DNA of 6,135 bases from Granulicella sp. (lineage in GTDB: Bacteria > Acidobacteriota > Terriglobia > Terriglobales > Acidobacteriaceae), in NCBI GenBank assembly GCA_003133205.1, contig PKWK01000115.1:1-6135 (forward strand), written 5' to 3'. Every line of letters starts with the position of its first letter. The stretch's first letter is position 1. Both the position numbers and the translations under genes were made by a program. Of this stretch, positions 1 through 4,743 are shown piece after piece. The notes under the pieces were generated by a model, which searched no databases, was not told the origin of the DNA, and saw nothing but the letters and a program-made list of their open reading frames with translations.

Positions 1-10
1 CGTCAAGTAA

Positions 11-58
11 ATACCCCTAAAAGACGAAATACAGGGGTCCTTCACTTCGTTCAGGCTG
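11..58. repeat. Dispersed intergenic repeat, copy A
   Basis: The core 'aaatacaggggtcc' at 27-40 followed by 'ttcacttcgttcagg' matches in layout a second copy at 5937-5974 and the flanks of a third at 1112-1164. A 6-bp inverted repeat, ACCCCT at 13-18 and AGGGGT at 33-38, brackets a 14-base loop just before the core. It is non-coding and lies upstream of the OmpA-like gene. I recall such units as abundant in Terriglobia genomes, but that is memory rather than a search. There is no T-tract, so it is not a classical terminator. Confidence 0.55.
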
Positions 59-101
59 TTACCGCAAAACCGGGGTGGAGAAGGAGGTGAGGGGGCGAGA
101 A

Positions 102-127
102 CCCACATCTCAGAATCGAGATGTGGG
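102..127. repeat. Perfect 10-bp palindromic hairpin upstream of the OmpA-like gene
   Basis: CCCACATCTC at 102-111 and GAGATGTGGG at 118-127 are perfect reverse complements around the 6-base loop AGAATC. The motif ends 92 bases before the chosen ATG at 220. It has no following T-run, so a REP-like dispersed palindrome is the best reading; an operator or an mRNA-stabilising stem in the 5' leader is the alternative. An in-frame ATG at 121 falls inside the right arm and is probably not a real start. Confidence 0.6.
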
Positions 128-219
128 GCACCCGCTGTCAGGTGTATCGGCTATCACTGACCGGCTTCAAGCTGCTGAATAGTCTGCGGGCGGCAGCGTG
201 TCTGACGTGGAGGGCGATC

Positions 220-1050
220 ATGAAGTTGCGGGTGTTCATGGCGGTTGGTCTGTTGGTGGCGAGTTTTCCGGCGGGGTTACGGGCGCAGGAGGATGCGGCG
301 GAGTGTAAGGATTCTCCGCTGCTGACGCGGCTTGCGGGATGCGTGATTGCGTACTGCAGCAAGTCGGACTTCGATGCGGCAGAGTTACAGACGTCGCTGA
401 ACAAGGACCCGCGAACGACTCATGTGGAAGGCAAGGTGGAGAAGGTTCACTACACCTGCACAGGGAAGTCGGCGTTGCAGGTTCGGCGGAATGCGGAGGG
501 GGCGCTGAAGGCGGTGGGGTATTCGCTGGACTTCAGTGGCTACGATGTTCCCGAGCACTACGTGACTGCGCACAAGGGCGGGCAGTGGGTTGCGGTGGTG
601 GCGTCGGAGATGACTGGCGACAGCGCCTACGATGTGACGACGGTGTTGACCGAGGCGATGAAGCAGGAGATGACTTCAGACGCGTCGGCGTGGGCGGCTG
701 AGATCAGCCAGACGGGGCATGCCGCCGTGTATGGGATCGAGTTCGATACAGGGAAGGCGACGCTGAAGCCGGAATCGGAGAAGGTGCTGGGCGACGTGTT
801 GAGCCTGTTGCAGGCACAGCCGGATTGGAAGATGAAGATTGAAGGGCATACGGATTCGACTGGCACGAAGGCGGGGAATCAGGTGTTGTCGCAGCAACGG
901 GCTGCGGCAGTGGTGGCGTGGCTGGTGCAGAAGGGCGTTGCACAGGAGAGGCTGGCGGCTGCGGGGTTGGGAGACACGAAGCCGGTGGCGGACAATGCTA
1001 CGGACGCGGGGCGGGCGAAGAACCGGCGGGTGGAGTTGGTGAAGCCGTAG
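220..1050 (+). CDS. OmpA/MotB-domain outer-envelope protein with signal peptide
   Basis: This is a 276-residue secreted protein expected to anchor the outer envelope to peptidoglycan. Residues 1-22 form a signal peptide (basic start, hydrophobic core, cleavage likely after LRA before QED). Residues of roughly 30-160 are a separate N-terminal domain starting 'DSPLLTRLAG', of a kind I associate with OmpA-family proteins of acidobacteria and myxobacteria. Residues 167-276 are the OmpA C-terminal domain, with 'EGHTDSTGT', 'NQVLSQQRAAAVV' and the closing 'GRAKNRRVEL'. Asp212 and Arg227 match the pair that binds diaminopimelate in known members. The start at 220 is chosen because GGAGGG (209-214) lies five bases upstream and the signal peptide begins there; an in-frame ATG at 121 would put 33 non-signal residues in front and falls in a palindrome. 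No beta-barrel is evident. The mature part has four cysteines (29, 41, 46, 80), possibly forming disulfides. It appears monocistronic. Confidence 0.9.
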   Translation: MKLRVFMAVGLLVASFPAGLRAQEDAAECKDSPLLTRLAGCVIAYCSKSDFDAAELQTSLNKDPRTTHVEGKVEKVHYTCTGKSALQVRRNAEGALKAVGYSLDFSGYDVPEHYVTAHKGGQWVAVVASEMTGDSAYDVTTVLTEAMKQEMTSDASAWAAEISQTGHAAVYGIEFDTGKATLKPESEKVLGDVLSLLQAQPDWKMKIEGHTDSTGTKAGNQVLSQQRAAAVVAWLVQKGVAQERLAAAGLGDTKPVADNATDAGRAKNRRVELVKP

Positions 1051-1111
1051 TGGGCGGTACACTGGATGTGGGGCTAAGAGGTTCGGAACGCCGTGAGGGA
1101 TGAACCTCCTC

Positions 1112-1164
1112 GGGGTCCTTCGACTGCGTCTCTCGCGTTGCGAGAGACTCCGCTCAGGATGACA
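1112..1164. repeat. Dispersed repeat, copy C, with internal 9-bp hairpin
   Basis: The unit opens with 'ggggtccttcgactgc' and closes with 'ccgctcaggatgaca', the flanks shared with copies A and B. Between them GTCTCTCGC (1128-1136) and GCGAGAGAC (1140-1148) form a perfect 9-bp stem with a 3-base loop. It sits about 60 bases after the OmpA-like stop codon. It could slow or end transcription, but no U-tract follows, so I call it a REP-like repeat rather than an intrinsic terminator. The rest of the gap 1051-1258 shows nothing else I can support except the tiny ORF at 1221. Confidence 0.6.
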
Positions 1165-1220
1165 ATTCTAGAAGGGTCAATCAAGACCAAAAGCTAAGGC
1201 CAGCAGCAGGATCGACCGCG

Positions 1221-1262
1221 ATGAGAAGTTTCCGCGGTCAGAAGGATTGGGCAGTGCAATGA
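1221..1262 (+). other. Possible 13-codon leader ORF overlapping the rluB start (ATGA)
   Basis: An ATG at 1221 opens a 13-codon frame (MRSFRGQKDWAVQ) whose TGA at 1260-1262 overlaps the presumed rluB ATG at 1259 in an ATGA arrangement. AGGA at 1208-1211 lies nine bases upstream of it. This geometry is typical of translational coupling, but such a short ORF may occur by chance and nothing in the peptide is recognisable. Confidence 0.25.
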
Positions 1263-2212
1263 CGAAGGCGATTGAAGGTGTGGGTGGAGCGGCTCCGGAT
1301 GAGAAGTTGGAGCGGCTGCAGAAGATTCTGGCGGCGGCGGGGATTGCGAGCCGGCGGAAGGCGGAGGAGATCATCCTCGCCGGGCGGGTGCAGGTGAACG
1401 GCACCACGATCACCGAGTTGGGCACGAAGCATGATGCCAGTCGCGACCACATCCGCGTGGATGGGAAGCTGCTGAAGGGGCCGGAGAAGCAGCGGTACTA
1501 CATGTTGAACAAGCCGCGCGGGTATGTGACGACGTTGAACGATCCGGAGCGGCGGCCGACCGTGATGGACCTGATGGAGAAGCCCAAGGCGGGTCCGCAT
1601 GGGGATCGGGTGCGGCTGTATCCGGTGGGGCGGCTGGATTATCTGTCGGAAGGTTTGTTGCTGATGACGAACGATGGCGAGTTGGCGAATATGCTGTCGA
1701 AGGCCGCGGCGGGCGTGGAGAAGACTTATCTGGTGAAGGTGAGCGGGGTTCCTCCGGAGAGTGGGCTGGATCAGATCAGACGAGGGATTGTGATCGATCG
1801 GGGACGGCTGGATGAGGTTCGCGCGGGACGGCGGGACCGGATTGTGACGGCTCCGGCACGGCTGGAACTGGTGCGGGGCGGGGATAATCCCTGGTATGAG
1901 TTGACGCTGACCGAGGGGCGGAATCGGCAACTACGGAAGATGTTTGAGGAGATTGGGCACCATGTGGAAAAGATTCGGCGAATCGGGTATGGGGCGCTGC
2001 GGCTGGATGTGCCGCCGGGTGAGTTCCGTGAGCTGACTCCTGGCGAGGTGATGGCTCTGGAGCGGGCGGCGAAGGGTAAGAAGGTGGTTCCAAAGAAGAA
2101 GGTGCCGGAGTTTGCGCAGTTGAAGGCTCCCGTGAAGAAGAAGCCGAGCTTCGGGCGGCGGACGTTCACCTCGCAGGCGGGCATTAGGCGAAAGCGGAGC
2201 GGGCCGAGCTAA
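1259..2212 (+). CDS. rluB: RsuA/RluB-family rRNA pseudouridine synthase
   Basis: The enzyme isomerises a specific uridine of ribosomal RNA to pseudouridine; RluB of E. coli acts on 23S U2605, while relatives RsuA, RluE and RluF act elsewhere. Numbering from ATG 1259 (317 residues): an S4 RNA-binding domain spans about 15-70 ('RLQKILAAAGIASRRKAEE', 'GRVQVNG'); 'NKPRGYVTTL' is near 84; the catalytic motif 'GRLDYLSEGLLLMTNDG' at 124-140 contains the nucleophile Asp127; 'EGRNRQLRKMFEEIGHHV' at 219-236 is the conserved C-terminal RNA-contact motif. Residues from about 271 form a Lys/Arg-rich tail, absent in minimal family members and probably a disordered RNA-binding extension. Start choice: a TTG at 1247 is in frame but directly abuts AAGGA (1242-1246), leaving no spacer; ATG 1259 has a 12-base spacer, somewhat long, and may be coupled to the small ORF ending at 1262. 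The family is certain; the exact target uridine is inferred. Confidence 0.9.
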   Translation: MTKAIEGVGGAAPDEKLERLQKILAAAGIASRRKAEEIILAGRVQVNGTTITELGTKHDASRDHIRVDGKLLKGPEKQRYYMLNKPRGYVTTLNDPERRPTVMDLMEKPKAGPHGDRVRLYPVGRLDYLSEGLLLMTNDGELANMLSKAAAGVEKTYLVKVSGVPPESGLDQIRRGIVIDRGRLDEVRAGRRDRIVTAPARLELVRGGDNPWYELTLTEGRNRQLRKMFEEIGHHVEKIRRIGYGALRLDVPPGEFRELTPGEVMALERAAKGKKVVPKKKVPEFAQLKAPVKKKPSFGRRTFTSQAGIRRKRSGPS

Positions 2213-2313
2213 GGTTCAGCTGCGACTGGAGAGGTTCTGGGACTGATGGGCCGTGAAATAAGAAGAAGCTGGTGTATGTGGGATATCGCACAATTCTTTG
2301 ATTTGGAACACTT

Positions 2314-2319
2314 TAGAAT
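2314..2319 (+). promoter_or_regulatory. Possible -10 box (TAGAAT) for the 2347 gene
   Basis: The intergenic stretch 2213-2346 turns AT-rich at about 2289-2320, and TAGAAT there matches four of six positions of the sigma-70 -10 consensus. I could not find a convincing -35 at 16-18 bases, so this is tentative. No terminator-like hairpin with a T-tract was found after rluB. Confidence 0.2.
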
Positions 2320-2327
2320 AACGAGTT

Positions 2328-2342
2328 CAGCTCAGAGAGCTG
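2328..2342 (+). promoter_or_regulatory. Small hairpin covering the ribosome-binding region of the 2347 gene
   Basis: CAGCTC (2328-2333) and GAGCTG (2337-2342) are perfect 6-base inverted repeats around AGA, ending four bases before the ATG at 2347. The only Shine-Dalgarno-like bases, GAGAG at 2335-2339, lie in the loop and right arm, so the stem may limit ribosome access. Chance occurrence is possible. Confidence 0.3.
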
Positions 2343-2346
2343 CCTC

Positions 2347-2712
2347 ATGGTCGAATGCTGCGTTAATCCCGCGTGCCGCACAGAGTTCAAACTTCTAAGT
2401 AATGGGGATCTCTACGCGTTCGAACGGCAGTCCACGAACACGGAGTTCTTTTGGATATGTTCCTCGTGCGCGTCCCAATTCGACCTGTGCCTTGATGCGT
2501 CCGGGCTCGTATCGCTGCGGCCCCGAGCCTTTAGAGGAACAGCACGCCCACCCCATCCTGACGGCGATCTTCGCCTCGTGTCTTTCGCCGTGCGACGTAT
2601 GTCGTGGCTCCAGACGATCCCTGCGGGCGAACGTGTGGCCGTGGCAATTCCGGATGAGTGGGTGCCCTCGCACACTTGGCGCGGTTTTGATCCCGTTCTT
2701 CCAAGGAGATGA
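2347..2712 (+). CDS. Small Cys-rich protein with zinc-ribbon-like motif, unknown function
   Basis: This is a 121-residue cytoplasmic protein with no signal peptide or membrane segment. The N-terminal half has a zinc-ribbon-like pattern: Cys5-x4-Cys10 ('CVNPACRTEFKLL'), a spacer containing 'GDLYAFE', then Cys38-x2-Cys41 ('FFWICSSCASQFDLC'). Cys4 and Cys48 are extra. I recall short hypothetical proteins of this shape (CxNPAC...F, W-x-C-x2-C, then a strand ending 'LRP') in acidobacterial genomes, but no function is known to me. The C-terminal 50 residues have a short basic stretch and end in 'PRR', with no recognised domain. The ATG is preceded by a weak GAGAG (2335-2339) seven bases away. Codon use differs a little from neighbours: less strict third-position GC and several rarer codons. 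Two overlapping forward and reverse frames in this region look like shadows. That it is a real gene is likely; its role is unknown. Confidence 0.7.
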   Translation: MVECCVNPACRTEFKLLSNGDLYAFERQSTNTEFFWICSSCASQFDLCLDASGLVSLRPRAFRGTARPPHPDGDLRLVSFAVRRMSWLQTIPAGERVAVAIPDEWVPSHTWRGFDPVLPRR

Positions 2713-2787
2713 CAGCGGGTATGTCGGGTGGATGGCGGAGCGCGCCTGGGTGGGGGTGACGTTCTGGTATATGACCCAAAATGGGGT

Positions 2788-2817
2788 TTGACGAAGGTGG
2801 ATCCATAGGCCTAGAAA
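2788..2817 (+). promoter_or_regulatory. Putative sigma-70-type promoter upstream of msrA
   Basis: TTGACG (2788-2793) matches five of six -35 consensus bases, and TAGAAA (2812-2817) matches four of six -10 bases with an 18-base spacer. A start near 2824 would give msrA an mRNA leader of about 180 bases. This is the best promoter candidate in the window, but it is judged by eye only. Confidence 0.35.
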
Positions 2818-2861
2818 TACTCCCGGTTTTAATACTGCGGTGGACGACGAAAAGGGGTCTC

Positions 2862-2933
2862 ATGCATCCAAATAGAGTCAGCGGATTGGAACTCCGAGTC
2901 GGGCACGAAGCCGGGGCGGAAAAACGCCGATAG
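2862..2933 (+). other. Possible 23-codon small ORF with good Shine-Dalgarno in the msrA leader
   Basis: ATG at 2862 follows AAAGGGG (2851-2857) with a four-base spacer and runs 23 codons to TAG at 2931-2933. The peptide begins MHPNRVSGLELR and ends EKRR; I recognise nothing in it. It would be the first ORF translated if the promoter at 2788-2817 is real. It may be a leader peptide, a decayed gene remnant, or chance. Confidence 0.25.
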
Positions 2934-2944
2934 AAGAACTGGAA

Positions 2945-3013
2945 ATGAAGTTGCAGAAGATCAATAAGACCCATCGGGGCAGCAGCAAAGGAGCAGTGCA
3001 AAGTGGCAATTGA
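2945..3013 (+). other. Possible 22-codon small ORF overlapping the msrA start
   Basis: ATG at 2945 opens 22 codons (starting MKLQKINKTHRGSSK) ending with TGA at 3011-3013, so it overlaps the msrA GTG at 3003 by 11 bases in another frame. The msrA ribosome-binding site lies inside it. The open frame extends further upstream without a usual start codon ('TPIEELEMKLQ'). Coupling to msrA is conceivable but unproven; the length is within chance. Confidence 0.2.
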
Positions 3014-3479
3014 GAAGGCAACATTTGGAGCTGGATGTTTCTGGGGCGTAGAAGCCCGTTTTGCAGAGATTCCTGGGGTGATCGACACGGCGGTGGGATA
3101 CGAGGGCGGAGACCTGGAACACCCTACCTATAAAGAAGTGTGTACCGACCGCACGGGCCATGCGGAGGTGGTGGACGTGACGTTCGATCCGTCTCGCGTG
3201 TCGTTCGATGCGCTGCTGGACGCGTTCTTCGCGCTGCACGACCCGACGCAGGTGAACCGTCAGGGGCCAGACTGGGGCTCGCAGTACCGCAGCGTGGTGT
3301 TTGCGCACTCGGACGAGCAGATGCAGCAGGCGCAGGAGAAGGTCGCTGAACTGAATGCTTCGGGAGCGTATCGCAAGCCGATCGCGACCAAGGTGGAGCG
3401 GGCGACGACGTTCTGGAAGGCAGAAGAGTATCACCAGCGCTATTTGGAGAAGCGCGGCATGGTGCACTGCCACATCTAG
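3003..3479 (+). CDS. msrA: Peptide methionine-(S)-S-oxide reductase MsrA
   Basis: MsrA reduces the S epimer of methionine sulfoxide, free or in proteins, back to methionine using thioredoxin-supplied electrons, so repairing oxidative damage in the cytoplasm. The 158-residue product has the signature 'GAGCFWGVE' with catalytic Cys12, then 'GYEGG', 'PTYKEVC', 'TGHAEVV', 'HDPTQVNRQGPDWGSQYRS' and 'AEEYHQRYL'. By alignment with E. coli MsrA (Cys51, Tyr82, Glu94, Tyr134) the active-site residues are Cys12, Tyr43, Glu55 and Tyr95. Cys156 in the terminal 'MVHCHI' is the likely resolving cysteine; Cys47 is the other. There is no fused MsrB domain and no signal peptide. The start is GTG at 3003, with AAAGGAG at 2987-2993 nine bases upstream. 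The gene converges on the PAP2 gene across a 255-base gap. Confidence 0.96.
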   Translation: MAIEKATFGAGCFWGVEARFAEIPGVIDTAVGYEGGDLEHPTYKEVCTDRTGHAEVVDVTFDPSRVSFDALLDAFFALHDPTQVNRQGPDWGSQYRSVVFAHSDEQMQQAQEKVAELNASGAYRKPIATKVERATTFWKAEEYHQRYLEKRGMVHCHI

Positions 3480-3485
3480 GTTCGC

Positions 3486-3499
3486 GGTACCAGGTACCA
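3486..3499. repeat. Short tandem repeat of GGTACCA
   Basis: Two perfect copies of the 7-base unit GGTACCA lie seven bases after the msrA stop codon and are followed by the related GGTTCGA. Each unit contains the palindrome GGTACC. I recall longer GGTACCA/CCTGGTA arrays in acidobacterial intergenic regions; here only two units remain. Apart from this and the element at 3631-3734, I see nothing supportable in 3480-3630. Confidence 0.4.
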
Positions 3500-3630
3500 G
3501 GTTCGAGGGAGAAGCAGGCGGCGGCTGGAGTGTATCCGGTCGCCGTTTCTGCGTTTGGAGGTGGACGGCGGTGAAACTGGCGGGGGAGCGGCGATCAGAC
3601 TTTGAGGAAGTTGGTCAGCGTCGCGCCTTT

Positions 3631-3734
3631 ACATGCTGCGGAAAAAGTTGGGTTTCGCGCGGAAAGTGGCGAGAAGCGAGTCCCGGGGGCTAAAGCCCCG
3701 GCCTATCTTAGAAAAGAGTTTTTCCGCAGCCTGT
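3631..3734. repeat. 104-bp element with terminal inverted repeats (REP/MITE-like)
   Basis: The ends are inverted copies: ACATGCTGCGGAAAAA (3631-3646) against the reverse complement of 3719-3734, matching at 15 of 16 positions, with a 12-base perfect core (3635-3646 and 3719-3730). In the middle GGGGC-TAAA-GCCCC (3686-3699) forms a stem extended by CC/GG with one bulged G. No ORF of note lies inside, so this is a non-autonomous repeat such as a REP/BIME or small MITE. It fills the gap between convergent msrA and the PAP2 gene and abuts the latter's stop codon, where the stems might also end transcription. There is no obvious target-site duplication. The 'ggggctaaagcccc' core is, from memory, very frequent in Terriglobia. 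Confidence 0.6.
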
Positions 3735-4715
3735 TTACTCTTGCGCGATGCTCGGGTCCTGAGTGGGGATGGCGGCTGTGGCGACTCGCAGGGGTAGCGT
3801 CGCGCAGGCCGTTTGCGGCTGATTGCCAATGATCCGGGAGGCGATTCGAATCGAGATGTACGCGATGATGAATCCGGCGACGACGTCTACGAAGTAGTGC
3901 CATCCGGTGGTGATGGTGGAGAGGATGACCAGGCCGGCGAAGACGCAGACAGGAATTCTGATAAGGCGGAAGGTCCACAACGCTCGCGCGCAGAAAATGG
4001 CCCAGATGACATGGAACGACGGGAAGCAGATGATGCCGGCCTGCTGCGCCACGATGGGCCCAGGCTCGCGCAGAAGTAGGAGTTGCGTCTGACAGAATTC
4101 CTGGCCGGGGCCGGGTGGAAGGTTATATCCGTACCAGGGCCCGACAGCCGGCAGGAGGGCGAAGGCGGTCAGGCCGATGATCATCGCGATAATATTGGCG
4201 GCGAGAAACTCGCGGGCAGCGATCCACCTTCCGAAGAGGGCCGGGGCGAGCACGGCCAGGGGAATGAGGTAGTAGATGAGCATCGGATAGGTGTCGTTGA
4301 TGAGATGTCCCAGGCGATGCTGGTCGGCCCACGCTGCAATTGCGGGCACGTTGATTCCAAGCATGCTGTCGAGACGGATGAGGTTGAGGTCCTGGAGCGG
4401 CATTTCTGAGCGACCACAGAGATTCACGATAGCGGGCAGGGTGAAGCTGAAGGCAAGCAGCCAAAAGGGTGCGAGCGCAGCTTCTCTGCGGTCGGGCCGG
4501 TGCTTGACATGCCAATAGACGGGCAAAGACAGGAATATCGCGAGACAGATGCAGCGTAGGAGCACCCCGGTGCCAGCGTAGGGGAGGTCGATGTCGGCCT
4601 GCCAGCAGCCGACAATCGCAAACAGCAGGAACGCGGCGTAGACGGACGCGGCCAGCGTGTTGAACCTGCGGTTATTGAGAGGGACCGGTCGATCCATTTC
4701 CGGCCAGTCTAGCAT
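3735..4715 (-). CDS. PAP2-superfamily membrane phosphatase/phosphotransferase (PAP2_3/AUR1-like)
   Basis: This is a 326-residue polytopic membrane protein. Hydrophobic segments lie at about 21-38, 51-68, 82-98, 144-162, 170-191, 231-249, 253-268 and 275-295. The PAP2 signature is in the second half: 'AVGPWYGY' (190-197), 'CFPSFHVIWA' (230-239, His235) and 'STITTGWHYFVDVVAG' (266-281, His273 and Asp277). The classical PSGH is PSFH here, as in the inositol-phosphotransferase-like PAP2_3 branch, so it probably acts on a lipid phosphate or phosphodiester at the membrane; the substrate cannot be read from sequence. The start at 4715 (MLDWPEMDRP) is uncertain: neither it nor the in-frame ATG at 4697 (320 residues) has a clear Shine-Dalgarno. 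The long open frame upstream of 4715 is antisense or out of frame to egtD and is ignored. It begins 28 bases after the egtD stop on the same strand, suggesting co-transcription. Confidence 0.85.
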   Translation of the reverse strand: MLDWPEMDRPVPLNNRRFNTLAASVYAAFLLFAIVGCWQADIDLPYAGTGVLLRCICLAIFLSLPVYWHVKHRPDRREAALAPFWLLAFSFTLPAIVNLCGRSEMPLQDLNLIRLDSMLGINVPAIAAWADQHRLGHLINDTYPMLIYYLIPLAVLAPALFGRWIAAREFLAANIIAMIIGLTAFALLPAVGPWYGYNLPPGPGQEFCQTQLLLLREPGPIVAQQAGIICFPSFHVIWAIFCARALWTFRLIRIPVCVFAGLVILSTITTGWHYFVDVVAGFIIAYISIRIASRIIGNQPQTACATLPLRVATAAIPTQDPSIAQE

Positions 4716-4743
4716 GGTGGTTCGGGTTGCTCTCGCAATCTGC

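Noticed and set aside
157..185. CTGACC-N17-TAGTCT as a promoter for the OmpA-like gene
   Set aside because: Only 4/6 and 3/6 consensus matches; too weak to annotate.
121..219. In-frame upstream ATG extending the OmpA-like protein by 33 residues
   Set aside because: It lies in the right arm of a palindrome, lacks a Shine-Dalgarno, and would put non-signal residues before a clear signal peptide that starts at 220.
1128..1148. Hairpin after the OmpA-like gene as an intrinsic terminator
   Set aside because: The 9-bp stem is perfect but is followed by 'tccgctcagg' with no T-tract, and it is embedded in a dispersed repeat.
1238..1930. Reverse-strand 230-codon ORF opposite rluB
   Set aside because: It is a His/Pro/Arg-rich shadow of a well-supported pseudouridine synthase.
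2531..3088. Reverse-strand 185-codon ORF across the 2347 gene and the msrA leader
   Set aside because: It is antisense to two better-supported genes, has a Pro/Arg/His-rich composition typical of shadow frames in GC-rich DNA, and shows no recognisable domain.
3480..3734. CRISPR array or tRNA in the msrA-PAP2 gap
   Set aside because: There is no regularly spaced repeat-spacer pattern and no cloverleaf; only a two-unit tandem repeat and one inverted-repeat element are present.
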